A stretch of 64,000 nt of DNA from Dichelobacter nodosus (GTDB lineage: Bacteria > Pseudomonadota > Gammaproteobacteria > Cardiobacteriales > Cardiobacteriaceae): the NCBI RefSeq assembly GCF_001263335.1, contig NZ_LGVW01000024.1, positions 1-64,000 on the forward strand, written 5' to 3'. Each line of letters opens with the position of its first letter. Within the stretch, counting starts at the first letter, position 1. The notes below the pieces were generated by a model. It had not been told where the DNA came from. It saw only the letters and a program-made list of their open reading frames with translations, and searched no databases. Below are positions 37,010 to 48,678 of the stretch, one piece after another. Made by a program: the position numbers and the translations under genes.

Positions 37010-37768
37010 ATGATCGTATTAATTACCGGCGCCAGTTCAGGATTTGGTTGGGAAGCGGCGAAATTATGCGTTGCTAAAGGGCATCGCGTGATCGGTTGCG
37101 CGCGGCGCACCGAACGTTTGCAAGCGTTGCAAAAAGAATTGGGAGATGCTTTTTTCCCGCTTCCTTTTGATATTGCTGATGCCGATGCGTTAAATGCCGC
37201 TTTTGAACGTTTGCCCGAAGATTGGCGCGCAATTGATGTTTTAGTCAATAACGCGGGACTTGCTTTGGGACAAGCGCCGGCTCATGAAAGCCGTTTGGCT
37301 GATTGGGAACAAATGATTGCAACCAATATTCAAGGATTGGTGCGCATGACGCATAAAGTATTGCCGCAAATGGTGGCAAAAAACCGCGGGCAAATCATCA
37401 ATTTATCCTCCACCGCCAGTCAATATGCTTATTACGGCAGCAATGTTTACGGCGCAAGTAAAGCATTTGTCAGCCAATTTAGTATGAATTTGCGCGCCGA
37501 TTTAATTGGCACCGCGGTTCGGGTAACCAGTTTGGAGCCGGGCATTATCGGCGGCACCGAATTTTCACACGTGCGTTTTTACGGCGACCACGACCGCGCC
37601 AACGCGCTTTATCGCGGTTTTGATAACGTTACCGGCAAAGATATTGCAGAGCTTATCGTATGGCTAATTGAATTGCCGGCGCATATCAATATCAATCGTT
37701 TGGAAGTGATGCCGGTTGCACAAACGTTTGCCGGATTAACCGTGGCAAAAAAAGATGAGGCGTGTTAA
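37010..37768 (+). CDS. ydfG: YdfG-like short-chain dehydrogenase (3-hydroxy acid dehydrogenase)
   Basis: The 252-residue SDR enzyme shows the cofactor loop TGASSGFGWEAA near residue 6, NNAGLALG near 82 and the catalytic YGASKAF near 147. It follows E. coli YdfG closely over its length, for example EPGIIGGTEFSHVRF. YdfG oxidises L-allo-threonine, serine and 3-hydroxypropionate-type acids with NADP. It is separated from the MFS gene by 6 bases, so the two are probably co-transcribed. Confidence 0.92.
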   Translation: MIVLITGASSGFGWEAAKLCVAKGHRVIGCARRTERLQALQKELGDAFFPLPFDIADADALNAAFERLPEDWRAIDVLVNNAGLALGQAPAHESRLADWEQMIATNIQGLVRMTHKVLPQMVAKNRGQIINLSSTASQYAYYGSNVYGASKAFVSQFSMNLRADLIGTAVRVTSLEPGIIGGTEFSHVRFYGDHDRANALYRGFDNVTGKDIAELIVWLIELPAHININRLEVMPVAQTFAGLTVAKKDEAC

Positions 37769-37774
37769 AAAATT

Positions 37775-39181
37775 ATGATGACGGAACCGGCAACTCAACA
37801 ACCATCGCGCTATTTACCTTGTTTACTCACGCTTGCCATTTTCATGCAAATGCTCGATACCACGATTTTAAACACGGCATTGCCCAGCATCGCGCGCAGT
37901 TTGCATGAATCGCCTTTAAGTATGCAATCTGCCATTGTTGCGTACGCTTTGACGGTGGCATTACTAATGCCGCTGTCGGGGTATTTATGCGATCGTTATG
38001 GAACGCGGAAAGTTTTTGCCAATGCAATGTTGTTATTTGTTGTCGGTTCGGTGTTATGCGCGGCGGCACCGAGTTTAACTTTTTTAGTTTTAGGACGCAT
38101 GATTCAAGGCATGGGCGGAGCGATGTTATCGCCGGTGCCGCGCGTGGTTGTGATGCGTGCTTATCCGCGAAATCAAATCGTTTCCATGCTGAATTTAATC
38201 GTCATGCCGGCATTAATTGGTCCCATTATTGGCCCACTTTTAGGCGGTTATTTAGTGGAATACGCGCATTGGAGTTGGATTTTTTTAATTAATCTACCGA
38301 TTGGTATTTTGGCAATTTTAGCCACGCATCGCGTGATGCCGGATTTTACGGGTGCGGCAAATCCGCGTTTGGATATTGTGGGATTTTTACTGTTTGCCGG
38401 CGGCGCTTTGGGTATTAGTTTGGCAATGGAAACCGTTTTGCACCCCGCCGGAAAATTGTTTTCATCATTAACCGCTTTATTGGGTATCGTGTCTTTTTAC
38501 GGATATTGGCATTACGCGCGCGGCAATCCCGATGCGCTTTATGCGGCAAATTTATTTAAAGTGCGCACTTACCGCGTGGGACTTTCCGGCAATTTAGTGA
38601 GCCGTTTGGGCATGAGTTCGGTGCCGTTTTTGTTACCTTTATTATTGCAAGTGGTTTTTGGTTACAGCGCGAGCGCCGCCGGCTGGATGCTGATGCCGAT
38701 CGCTTTTGCCGCAATGTTTGGCAAAATGGTGACGCTGCCTTTAATCAGCTATTTTGGTTATCGTCGTCTATTAATCATTAACACGCGATTAATCGGCATA
38801 TTAATCATGAGTTTAGCGTTGCCGCAGCCGCACACCTCGCCGTGGTTGTTAATGCCTTTACTCGCTGGCATCGGATTGAGCAATTCCGTGCAATTTACCT
38901 CTATGAATACGATTTCACTGGCGGATTTACGTATTTATCAAACCGGCAGCGGCAATAGTTTGCTTGCCGTTGATCAACAGCTTTCCATCAGTATGGGGAT
39001 TACGTTAGGCGCCGCGGTATTAACAGGATTTCGCAGCAGCCAATGGATCGGGGACGATTTACATCTCGCTTTTCGTTTAACTTTTATCGTCATCGGCTGC
39101 ATCACGTTTACTTCAAGCTGGGTTTTTGCGCGTCTTCACCCGTATGACGGGCAGAACTTGTTACCGTCTGAAAAGGATTAA
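37775..39181 (+). CDS. MFS drug exporter, DHA2 family (MdtD-like)
   Basis: The 468-residue membrane protein has the DHA2/EmrB start MLDTTILNTALPSIA, motif A GYLCDRYGTRKVF and motif C-like GPIIGPLLGGYLVE, with roughly 14 hydrophobic segments. It resembles E. coli MdtD (471). Substrates are unknown; proton-coupled export is inferred from the family. Its tail overlaps the convergent mvaD gene by 74 bases. Two adjacent ATGs open it. Confidence 0.87.
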   Translation: MMTEPATQQPSRYLPCLLTLAIFMQMLDTTILNTALPSIARSLHESPLSMQSAIVAYALTVALLMPLSGYLCDRYGTRKVFANAMLLFVVGSVLCAAAPSLTFLVLGRMIQGMGGAMLSPVPRVVVMRAYPRNQIVSMLNLIVMPALIGPIIGPLLGGYLVEYAHWSWIFLINLPIGILAILATHRVMPDFTGAANPRLDIVGFLLFAGGALGISLAMETVLHPAGKLFSSLTALLGIVSFYGYWHYARGNPDALYAANLFKVRTYRVGLSGNLVSRLGMSSVPFLLPLLLQVVFGYSASAAGWMLMPIAFAAMFGKMVTLPLISYFGYRRLLIINTRLIGILIMSLALPQPHTSPWLLMPLLAGIGLSNSVQFTSMNTISLADLRIYQTGSGNSLLAVDQQLSISMGITLGAAVLTGFRSSQWIGDDLHLAFRLTFIVIGCITFTSSWVFARLHPYDGQNLLPSEKD

Positions 39182-40094
39182 TGAGTTGCGCCTGCGGAAA
39201 CATTGAGGCAATTTCCGCTTCATCTTGCGCGCGGTATAACAATTTCACATTGGCGCCGGCATCGAGCGTGGCATAGACGGCGAGCCCTTCCGCGCGCGCC
39301 TGCCAAATGCATTGCAGCATTGCCAGCGTTTGCGGTTGCCAATAAAAAATCGCCGGACGCGCCGCCAGTAAACTGGCGTGCATCATCAACGCATTAGCTT
39401 CCGCGGTTTGGGCAAGCGTTAAAAAATCCCGATCAAGAACGGCTTGATAAATCACTTTTAAATCCGCTTCCGCAGCCTGCGTCCAACTTGAAAATAATGG
39501 ACTGCTCGCCGCGGTATGATTCATAGCTTGCCGCGAAGAGATTTTTTTCGCCGCCGCGTCAATCGTAATAATGCCGAGGCGCAAATCTTGCCAATCGCTG
39601 GCAATCGGACGGGCATAACAATCGCTGCCGTCAGCTTTTTCCCCTTTTTGCCAATAAACAAAACCCTGCCATAACGACCGGCAAGCGCTGCCGCTGCCGC
39701 GGCGCGCGATTTGTGATAATTGTTCCCGTGATAATGACCACTGAAAAAAATCATTTAATGCCAACGTTAACGCGGCAAAACCCGAAGCGCTGGACGCTAA
39801 ACCAGCAGCGGTGGGGATATTATTTTGGGTATGAATGACGAGCGGCGGGCGTTTGGGTTGGCAAAAATCAATAAAATGCCACACTTTTTGCACAAAAGCC
39901 GTATCCGGCGGCAGCAAGCGATGATCGCAATACAATTGATCGCGTTCGCCGGCGCTGATGGTTGTTGTTGTGCCTAAATGAGCCAGCGAAATCGATAAAC
40001 TGCCGTTAGTTGGCAAATTAAGCTGCGCATCGCGTTTGCCCCAATATTTTGCCAGCGCAATATTGGCTGGCGCAAAAGCGGTTGCCGAATGCAT
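39108..40094 (-). CDS. mvaD: Diphosphomevalonate decarboxylase
   Basis: The 328-residue GHMP enzyme decarboxylates mevalonate 5-diphosphate to isopentenyl diphosphate. Signatures are FAPANIALAKYWGKRD at the start, LPTNGSLSISL, the phosphate loop PTAAGLASSASGFAAL near residue 95, RRGSGSACRS and the late DAGANVKLLY. It is the last gene of the minus-strand run from hemB, 8 bases after fumC. Together with mevalonate kinase in this window it shows that the genome uses the mevalonate route. Its tail overlaps the MFS gene. Confidence 0.95.
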   Translation of the reverse strand: MHSATAFAPANIALAKYWGKRDAQLNLPTNGSLSISLAHLGTTTTISAGERDQLYCDHRLLPPDTAFVQKVWHFIDFCQPKRPPLVIHTQNNIPTAAGLASSASGFAALTLALNDFFQWSLSREQLSQIARRGSGSACRSLWQGFVYWQKGEKADGSDCYARPIASDWQDLRLGIITIDAAAKKISSRQAMNHTAASSPLFSSWTQAAEADLKVIYQAVLDRDFLTLAQTAEANALMMHASLLAARPAIFYWQPQTLAMLQCIWQARAEGLAVYATLDAGANVKLLYRAQDEAEIASMFPQAQLINPFQTVTSSARHTGEDAQKPSLK

Positions 40095-40102
40095 AAAATT
40101 CC

Positions 40103-41488
40103 TTATTTCGGCGCGATCATTTCTGAAGGTTGCACGTATTGATCAAATTCTTCCGCGCTTAAAAAACCCAATTCAATCGCCGTTTCTTTTAAGGATTGTT
40201 GTTTTTGATGCGCGGTTTTTGCGATTTTTGCCGCTTTTTCGTATCCCAAATGACGATTTAATGCGGTGACCAACATCAACGAATGATGGAGAAAATAATC
40301 GATTTTTTCCCGATTCGGTTCAATGCCGCGCGCACAATGTTCATCAAAACTGTGACAAGCGGCGGCTAATAATTGAATAGATTGCAATAAATTGCTCGCA
40401 ATCACCGGCATATAAACGTTTAATTGAAAATTGCCTGATGCGCCAGCCATCGCGATGCAAGTATCGTTGCCGTAAACCTGACAAACAACCATCGCGAGCG
40501 CTTCGCATTGAGTGGGATTGACTTTTCCAGGCATGATGGAACTTCCGGGTTCATTTTCGGGAATGCGAATTTCGCCCAAACCGCAGCGCGGTCCACTCGC
40601 CAACCAGCGAATATCGTTAGCGATTTTATTTAAACTCGCTGCCAATGTTTTCAAACTACCAGAAGCAAAAACGCAAGCATCGCGGCTGGCTAATGCTTCA
40701 AACTTATTTGGTGCGCTGACAAAAGGCAATTGCGTTAATTGCGCCAAAATTTCTGCCACACCTTGAGCATAATCAGGGTGACTGTTTAATCCCGTGCCGA
40801 CCGCTGTGCCGCCTAATGGTAATTCATAAAGATAAATCAAAGCGTTATGCAAGCGCGCTAAAGCGTTATCCAATTGTTGCACGAACGCGGAAAATTCTTG
40901 TCCTAAAGTAAGCGGGGTGGCGTCTTGTAAATGCGTCCGCCCGATTTTAACGATATCTTGAAACGCTGCTGCTTTGGCTGCCAAAGTATCGCGCAGTTGA
41001 CGAATTGCCGGAATCAAATCGCTGTTAATGGCGCGGGCGGCGGCTAAATGAATTGCCGTGGGAAAACTATCATTGGTTGATTGCGCGTGGTTGACGTGAT
41101 CATTGGGGTGAACGGGTTGATAACTGCCGCGCGGTTGTCCAGCGTATTCGTTTGCGCGGTTGGCGAGTACTTCGTTCATATTCATATTAGTTTGCGTGCC
41201 GGAGCCGGTTTGGAAAATCACCAGCGGAAATTGATCGTCGAGTTTACCGGCTAAAACATCGTCAGCGGCTTGAATAATCAAATCTTTTTCGCGCGCACCT
41301 AATCGTCCTAAAGAAGAATTCGTTATCGCCGCCGCTTTTTTCACCAAAGCTAAAGCGTCAATCACGGCTTTGGGCATCGGGCTGCCGATTTTGAAATTTT
41401 CAAAACTACGTTGCGTTTGCGCGCCCCAATAAACATTTTCTGATACTTCAATCGTGCCCATCGTATCGCGTTCTGTTCTGGTCTTCAT
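40103..41488 (-). CDS. fumC: Fumarate hydratase class II
   Basis: The 461-residue enzyme interconverts fumarate and malate without an iron-sulfur cluster. The family signature [16 protein letters not shown] lies near residue 317, with [13 protein letters not shown] near 95 and [17 protein letters not shown] near 183. The length matches E. coli FumC (467). It lies 47 bases after dcd and directly before mvaD. Confidence 0.97.
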   Translation of the reverse strand: MKTRTERDTMGTIEVSENVYWGAQTQRSFENFKIGSPMPKAVIDALALVKKAAAITNSSLGRLGAREKDLIIQAADDVLAGKLDDQFPLVIFQTGSGTQTNMNMNEVLANRANEYAGQPRGSYQPVHPNDHVNHAQSTNDSFPTAIHLAAARAINSDLIPAIRQLRDTLAAKAAAFQDIVKIGRTHLQDATPLTLGQEFSAFVQQLDNALARLHNALIYLYELPLGGTAVGTGLNSHPDYAQGVAEILAQLTQLPFVSAPNKFEALASRDACVFASGSLKTLAASLNKIANDIRWLASGPRCGLGEIRIPENEPGSSIMPGKVNPTQCEALAMVVCQVYGNDTCIAMAGASGNFQLNVYMPVIASNLLQSIQLLAAACHSFDEHCARGIEPNREKIDYFLHHSLMLVTALNRHLGYEKAAKIAKTAHQKQQSLKETAIELGFLSAEEFDQYVQPSEMIAPK

Positions 41489-41535
41489 TGTACTTTCCTA
41501 AAAAAATTACATTTAAAACAGCGGAAAAAAAACGG

Positions 41536-42102
41536 TTATGCGCGCGGCAAAGTTACGCCGGTTTGCCCCTGATATTTTCCTTTGCGGTCTTTATAAGACG
41601 TTTCGCAGACGTCATCAGCTTGCAAAAATAATAATTGCGCCACGCCTTCATGAGCGTAAATTTTCGCCGGCAGCGGCGTAGTATTAGAAAATTCTAAAGT
41701 AACGTGACCTTCCCATTCGGGCTCCAGCGGCGTTACATTCACAATAATCCCGCAGCGCGCATACGTTGATTTTCCTAAACAAATGGTTAATACGTCGCGC
41801 GGAATACGAAAATATTCAATCGTTCGCGCCAGCGCAAACGAGTTTGGCGGAATAATGCAAACGTCGCTTTGCACGTCTACAAAACTTTTGGAATCAAATT
41901 GTTTGGGATCAACAATGGCAGAATTGATATTAGTAAAAATTTTAAATTCATCGGCACAGCGCACGTCATAACCATAACTCGAAGTGCCGTAAGAAATGAT
42001 AGAACGCTCATCGCAGCGCGATACTAAATGCGGCGCAAACGGTTCAATCATTTTATGTTGTTCTGCCATGCGGCGAATCCATTTATCGTTTTTAATGCTC
42101 AT
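41536..42102 (-). CDS. dcd: dCTP deaminase
   Basis: The 188-residue enzyme deaminates dCTP to dUTP for thymidylate synthesis. Motifs are [16 protein letters not shown] near residue 45, KSTYARCGI near 110 and [17 protein letters not shown] near 130. The start MSIKNDKW was chosen since GAGGAAAAG lies just upstream; a longer in-frame extension is not needed. The length matches E. coli (193). It is 24 bases after mrp. Confidence 0.96.
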   Translation of the reverse strand: MSIKNDKWIRRMAEQHKMIEPFAPHLVSRCDERSIISYGTSSYGYDVRCADEFKIFTNINSAIVDPKQFDSKSFVDVQSDVCIIPPNSFALARTIEYFRIPRDVLTICLGKSTYARCGIIVNVTPLEPEWEGHVTLEFSNTTPLPAKIYAHEGVAQLLFLQADDVCETSYKDRKGKYQGQTGVTLPRA

Positions 42103-42126
42103 ATGACTTTTCCTCGAAAAGCGCAA

Positions 42127-43164
42127 TTATTCCAAAACAATTTTGGGGAAAACAGCCGCATCGTTTTTTTTCTGCTGTGCCAAACGATAGCCAACGTGAT
42201 AAGCCATTGTTTGATAAGGTTTTGCTAAAGGTGATTGCGGTTTTGCGGCAGTTAACGGTGTGCCCAAATCGCCCAATTGGCAAAATTCTTCCGCGAGCGG
42301 TAAAGCGGCAAGTAGCGGCAAGTCATAATGTTTGGCTAAATTTTTGCCGCCATCTTGCCCAAAAATATAACTTGTGCCGTGGCAATGCGGACAATGAAAA
42401 ACGCTCATATTTTCCACCAAACCTAAAACCGGAATGCGCACTCTATCAAACATTGTTTTTGCTTTTTTGACATCAAGCAACGCAATATCTTGCGGCGTGG
42501 TGACAATGAGCGCGCCGGAGACGGGAATTTGTTGCGCCAACGTTAATTGTGCATCGCCCGTGCCCGGCGGCAAATCGATGATTAAATAATCCAAATCCTG
42601 CCACTGACATTCGCGCAATAATTGAACGAGCGTTTGCGTCAACATCGGCCCGCGCCAAATCACGGCGCTGTCTTCATCGAGCAAATCGCCCATGGATAAA
42701 CTTTGTATTTGATGACGCATAATTGGCGTAATCATTTTGCCGTCAGGCGTTTGGGGACGCTGCGCGCCGCCGAGCATTTTTGCCACGCTGGGCCCATAAA
42801 TATCAGCATCAAGAATGCCCACCGCCGCGCCTTGTTGTTGCAATGCGATGGCTAAATTAATAGCAACAGTTGATTTGCCCACGCCGCCTTTGCCCGATGC
42901 CACTGCCAAAATATTTTTGACATTTGCCAGTGGTTTTAAATTGGTTTGCACGGAATGCGTAGCAATATTTTGGGTAAACGTGACGGCGGCAACGTTAAAT
43001 TGCGCGGCGAGCATGGTTTGCCAACGTTTGTGTTCTAAAGTACAAGGGAAACCGGTTTCAATAAAAAGATGATTGTGATCGCCGGTAATTTGCGCGTCGG
43101 CAAAAACGGGGCAATTGATTTCGGGGTCAATGAATTGTTGAACGGTGGATAATAAAGAAGTCAT
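42127..43164 (-). CDS. mrp: Iron-sulfur cluster carrier protein Mrp/ApbC
   Basis: The 345-residue P-loop ATPase has a short N-terminal DUF59/MIP18-like region (MTSLLSTVQQFIDPEINC), the deviant Walker A SGKGGVGKS near residue 97 and the C-terminal cluster-binding CPHC motif in VFHCPHCHG. It carries [4Fe-4S] clusters to target proteins. The ATG with GAGAAA upstream was chosen over an in-frame start inside aroE. It is 13 bases after aroE. Confidence 0.94.
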   Translation of the reverse strand: MTSLLSTVQQFIDPEINCPVFADAQITGDHNHLFIETGFPCTLEHKRWQTMLAAQFNVAAVTFTQNIATHSVQTNLKPLANVKNILAVASGKGGVGKSTVAINLAIALQQQGAAVGILDADIYGPSVAKMLGGAQRPQTPDGKMITPIMRHQIQSLSMGDLLDEDSAVIWRGPMLTQTLVQLLRECQWQDLDYLIIDLPPGTGDAQLTLAQQIPVSGALIVTTPQDIALLDVKKAKTMFDRVRIPVLGLVENMSVFHCPHCHGTSYIFGQDGGKNLAKHYDLPLLAALPLAEEFCQLGDLGTPLTAAKPQSPLAKPYQTMAYHVGYRLAQQKKNDAAVFPKIVLE

Positions 43165-43177
43165 TTGTTTCTCGGCA

Positions 43178-44991
<1,814 letters not shown>

Positions 44992-45093
44992 TTATAGCAC
45001 GATGAGCAGCGGGTTACGGTCAAGAAAAATGCTGGTATGAAAAGCTAAAATCATTATAATTTTCGGCTTTGACAGACAATCAAGGAGTTGAAA

Positions 45094-45705
45094 ATGTTTA
45101 AACGTTTTTCATTATTCGCGTGGCTTTTATTGCTTTCTTTTACTGCCAGCGCGCAATTAAAATTTACAGAAGGAACAGATTACCGCGTATTAAAAGAACC
45201 GGTGGCAACCGTTGATGCGCCAACGGTGATGGAATTTTTCTGGTTCGCCTGCGGACATTGTTATCACATTCAACCAGAAGTTGAAAAATGGTTGAAAGAC
45301 GGTAAACCCGAAAACGTGGTTTTTGAACAAATTCCCGCGCAAATTGGAAATCCGATTTGGGATTTGCCGGCGCGGGCGTTTTACGTGATGCAAGCATTAA
45401 AATTGGACGCAGCAGATGATTATTTTGCAGCCATTCATAAAGGCAAACAACGCGATTTAATCGGCAGCGAAAAAGGCATTAAAAAATATTTTATTGCTAA
45501 AGGATTTTCTGAAGATGCGGTGGAAAAAGCGTGGACATCGTTTGATGTAGAACAAAAACTCAAAAGAGCCAAGCAAATTTTTGAACGTTCTGGTTTAGAA
45601 GGTGTGCCGGCTTTTATCGTCAACGGCAAATACGTTGTTGAAATTAATGATGATATTGAAAAAATGTTTGAATTAATCAATAACTTAAGCCAAAGAAAAG
45701 ACTAA
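45094..45705 (+). CDS. dsbA: Thiol:disulfide interchange protein DsbA
   Basis: The 203-residue periplasmic oxidase has a signal peptide (LLLLSFTASA), the thioredoxin-fold active site FACGHC near residue 52-57, and the cis-proline loop GVPAF near 166. It forms disulfides in secreted proteins. AAGGAG 6 bases upstream fixes the ATG start; a TTG two codons earlier is less likely. Its stop shares one base with the next start. Confidence 0.95.
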   Translation: MFKRFSLFAWLLLLSFTASAQLKFTEGTDYRVLKEPVATVDAPTVMEFFWFACGHCYHIQPEVEKWLKDGKPENVVFEQIPAQIGNPIWDLPARAFYVMQALKLDAADDYFAAIHKGKQRDLIGSEKGIKKYFIAKGFSEDAVEKAWTSFDVEQKLKRAKQIFERSGLEGVPAFIVNGKYVVEINDDIEKMFELINNLSQRKD

Positions 45706-46712
45706 TGCCTTCTGAATTGCCTTTGTTGACTTTTGTCCGCAACTATTTCCCAGACACTGTAAAAATCGAGCCGTTGCGCGGTGATGCCAGCATGCGGCGT
45801 TATTACCGCGGTGTTCAAAATGAACCGCCGCGTTCTTTTATTGTGATGGACAGTAGCGCCGATCGCGCTTGTTTTGCGCGATTTGTTCATTTAACCGCGC
45901 AACTTCATCGTTGTGAGATCGCGGTGCCAACGATTTATCACCACGATATGAATGCCGGTTGGTTATTATCTTCCGATGATGGCGTTTGTTTAGAACATAA
46001 TGTTAGCCGTCAACCGCAATTTTGGTTAGAAAAACTGGCAACGTTATTGCATCAATGGCAAGAAAAAACCAAACCGTTGCAAAAAATAGTGCCGCCGCAT
46101 GATGATGCTTTGATTCGTGAAGAATTATCGCGCTTTGATTTGTGGTTTGTGCCGCAATTTATGCCCGAGGAACAGCCGGAAAAATGGCAAAACGAATTTG
46201 CCCTCATTGCGCAAAAACTCATCGATCAACCGCAAGTGACCATTCACCGCGATTTCCACAGCCGCAATTTATTGTTTCAAAAAGGTATTATTACCATCAT
46301 TGATTATCAAGACGCGTTAAGCGGCGCGCTTTGCTACGATTTGGTTTCTTTAACGCGTGATGTGTATCAAGATTATCCGGTTTCGGTAGCCAGCGCTTTG
46401 GAAATGCAGTTTCAAAAGCTTTTTGCGCCGCAGCAAAATCCGCAAAAATGGCGCTACGATTGCCATATTACGGCGTTGCAACGGCATTTAAAAATCTTGG
46501 GATTGTTTGTGCGCTTGGCAAAAAGAGACGGCAAACGCGATTATTTGCCGTATTTAGCGCGCACTTGGGCATTAGCGCTCGATGAAGTCAATTTTTTAGC
46601 CGCGGATTTGCCTATTTTGGCAGCAACGTTAACAAGTTATAACCGCCGCGTGCGTGAACAATTAATTCAGTTTAATCATGAAAGCAATGATTCTAGCCGC
46701 GGGGCGCGGTAG
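45705..46712 (+). CDS. amgK: N-acetylmuramate/N-acetylglucosamine anomeric kinase AmgK
   Basis: The 335-residue protein has the aminoglycoside phosphotransferase/choline kinase fold: the nucleotide-site region LRGDASMRRYYRG near residue 25, the catalytic VTIHRDFHSRNLLF near 185 and the metal site IIDYQDA. Placed directly before murU, with a 35-base overlap, it fits AmgK, which phosphorylates recycled MurNAc and GlcNAc at the anomeric position. Alone it could be mistaken for an antibiotic kinase; the pairing decides. Confidence 0.9.
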   Translation: MPSELPLLTFVRNYFPDTVKIEPLRGDASMRRYYRGVQNEPPRSFIVMDSSADRACFARFVHLTAQLHRCEIAVPTIYHHDMNAGWLLSSDDGVCLEHNVSRQPQFWLEKLATLLHQWQEKTKPLQKIVPPHDDALIREELSRFDLWFVPQFMPEEQPEKWQNEFALIAQKLIDQPQVTIHRDFHSRNLLFQKGIITIIDYQDALSGALCYDLVSLTRDVYQDYPVSVASALEMQFQKLFAPQQNPQKWRYDCHITALQRHLKILGLFVRLAKRDGKRDYLPYLARTWALALDEVNFLAADLPILAATLTSYNRRVREQLIQFNHESNDSSRGAR

Positions 46713-47355
46713 TCGAATGGGGGCATTAACCCGTGATTTGCCCAAACCATTATTGACGGTTGGTGGGCAGCCATTAATCGTTTGGCAGCTGCGGCGTTTA
46801 GCCAAAGCGGGCATTAAAGAAGTGGTGATTAATGTAGCTTATTTGGGCGAAAAAATTATTGCCGCTTTGGGTGACGGGCAGCGTTACGGGATGCATATTG
46901 TTTATTCGGAAGAGGGCGCGCGCGGTTTGGAAACGGCAGGCGGCATTATTAATGCGTTGCCTTTGTTGGGCGAGGAGCCATTTTTGGTGGTCAATGCCGA
47001 TGTGTGGTGTGCGCTTGATTATCAAGTATTAATTGCTCATTATCCCAATACTTTGGCGCATTTAGTGTTAGTGGAAACGCCAGAATGGAAAGAAACCGGC
47101 GATTTTGATTTAAACGAAGGACGCGTTTCATTGGGCGCGCGTTATACGTTTGCTGGTATTTCCATCATGCAAGCGGCGTTATTTTCGGGATTGTCTGCGC
47201 AATTTTTACCACTGGCGCCGCTTTTACGGCAAACGATAGCAAAAACAACGATCAGCGGCGTTTATTTTGCAGGCGATTGGTTAGATGTGGGGACGCCAGA
47301 GCGTTTGGCAGCGGCGCAAAAACGTTTTGATGACCATGTGGTTATGCTAACATGA
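46678..47355 (+). CDS. murU: N-acetylmuramate alpha-1-phosphate uridylyltransferase MurU
   Basis: The 225-residue nucleotidyltransferase begins MKAMILAAGRGSRMG and continues with PKPLLTVGGQPLI, VVNADVWC and a C-terminal WLDVGTPERLA, all typical of MurU. It makes UDP-MurNAc from MurNAc-1-phosphate, so AmgK-MurU bypasses MurA and de novo synthesis. In Pseudomonas this route lowers fosfomycin sensitivity. The 124 bases after it hold no gene. Confidence 0.92.
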   Translation: MKAMILAAGRGSRMGALTRDLPKPLLTVGGQPLIVWQLRRLAKAGIKEVVINVAYLGEKIIAALGDGQRYGMHIVYSEEGARGLETAGGIINALPLLGEEPFLVVNADVWCALDYQVLIAHYPNTLAHLVLVETPEWKETGDFDLNEGRVSLGARYTFAGISIMQAALFSGLSAQFLPLAPLLRQTIAKTTISGVYFAGDWLDVGTPERLAAAQKRFDDHVVMLT

Positions 47356-47479
47356 TTGCCGTTTTTTTCTGGGCGTTTGGTGTCTATTGTGATAACTGGT
47401 GATATTGAAAGAATCAATCATGACGAGATGAAGGGAGGCGGCGCGGTTTCCAGCGTGGTTTTTATCGATAATGTAGTTT

Positions 47480-48586
47480 ATGAAAATAGACATGACTGAA
47501 AAAATAAATCTTTTTGACTATACCCCCAAAGCTTTGGCGGATTGGTTTGTGGCGCAGGGAGAGCAACCGTTTCGCGCGAAACAAGTTTTAAAATGGCTTT
47601 ATCACGAACGCGTTTATGATTTTGAACGCATGACGGATTTAAGCAAAAAACTGCGCGCGATGCTTTCGGAAAAAGCATGCGTGATTTTGCCGCAAGTGAT
47701 TGCCGATAAAACCGCGCGCGATGGAACGCGAAAATGGGTATTTCAGTATGCGTGCACAAATAGCATTGAAGCGGTTTTTATTCCTGAAGATGATCGCGGT
47801 ACTTTATGCATTTCTTCGCAAGCAGGTTGCGCGTTGGCGTGTCCTTTTTGTTCTACGGCGCGGGCGGGATTTAATCGTAATTTAACCACCGGCGAGATTG
47901 TGGTGCAGGTTTGGCTGGCTAAAGAACTGGTTCATTGTGAACGCAACGGTAATAGTCGTTTAATAACGAACGTTGTTTTAATGGGAATGGGCGAGCCGCT
48001 GATTAATTTTAATCAGGTTTTGCCTGCCACCGAAATTTTTATGAGCGATTGGGGATTTGGTCTATCAAAACGGCGCGTAACGTTGAGCACGTCGGGCGTG
48101 GTGCCGGCGATCCATAAATTGCGTGAGGTCACCGATTTGAGTTTAGCCGTTTCATTGCACGCGCCAAATGATGAATTGCGCAATAAAATTGTGCCGATTA
48201 ATCAGCGTTATGGTTTAAAAGCGCTGATTGAGGCGTGTGCTTTGTATGCAGAAAATAATAAGCAACACGGCGGCATTACGTGGGAATATGTGATGCTAAA
48301 AGGCGTTAACGATACGCTCGAGCACGCCCAACAATTAGCGGATTTATTGCGTAATGTGCCCGGAAAAATTAATTTAATTCCTTTTAATGAGTTTCCCAAT
48401 AGTCCTTTCCAATGTTCATCTTGGGAAGATATTGTGCGTTTTCAACAGTTTTTACAAAAAGCCGGTTATATTGCCACCATTCGCAAAACCCGAGGCGACG
48501 ATATCGATGCGGCGTGTGGACAATTAGTGGGGCGCGTCAACGATCGAATTCGACGCGAGCGGCAGTTTCAAGGATTTAAAGCATGA
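47480..48586 (+). CDS. rlmN: Dual-specificity RNA methyltransferase RlmN
   Basis: The 368-residue radical-SAM enzyme makes 2-methyladenosine at 23S rRNA A2503 and at tRNA A37. The cluster motif CALACPFC is near residue 117-124, with GMGEPLINF near 173, VSLHAPND and the late cysteine region RGDDIDAACGQL. The length is usual. The start is uncertain between this ATG and one four codons on (47492); neither has a strong Shine-Dalgarno. It opens the rlmN-pilF-rodZ-hisS-yfgM-bamB-der cluster. Confidence 0.96.
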   Translation: MKIDMTEKINLFDYTPKALADWFVAQGEQPFRAKQVLKWLYHERVYDFERMTDLSKKLRAMLSEKACVILPQVIADKTARDGTRKWVFQYACTNSIEAVFIPEDDRGTLCISSQAGCALACPFCSTARAGFNRNLTTGEIVVQVWLAKELVHCERNGNSRLITNVVLMGMGEPLINFNQVLPATEIFMSDWGFGLSKRRVTLSTSGVVPAIHKLREVTDLSLAVSLHAPNDELRNKIVPINQRYGLKALIEACALYAENNKQHGGITWEYVMLKGVNDTLEHAQQLADLLRNVPGKINLIPFNEFPNSPFQCSSWEDIVRFQQFLQKAGYIATIRKTRGDDIDAACGQLVGRVNDRIRRERQFQGFKA

Positions 48587-48678
48587 ATATGAACCGCTGC
48601 GATGTAACCGATCGGCAAACGATTTCCCATCGCAATCATTTAATTATGGCAAAGCATGAATCAGCAAGGATTTTTTAA
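48583..48678 (+). CDS. Possible 31-residue ORF joining rlmN and pilF
   Basis: The ATG overlaps the rlmN stop (ATGA) and the TAA shares its last base with the pilF ATG (TAATG), so the frame fills the gap exactly. The product (MNMNRCDVTDRQ at its start) shows no motif. It may be a coupling ORF that carries ribosomes into pilF, or an accident; a stretch this short stays open by chance fairly often. Confidence 0.3.
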   Translation: MNMNRCDVTDRQTISHRNHLIMAKHESARIF

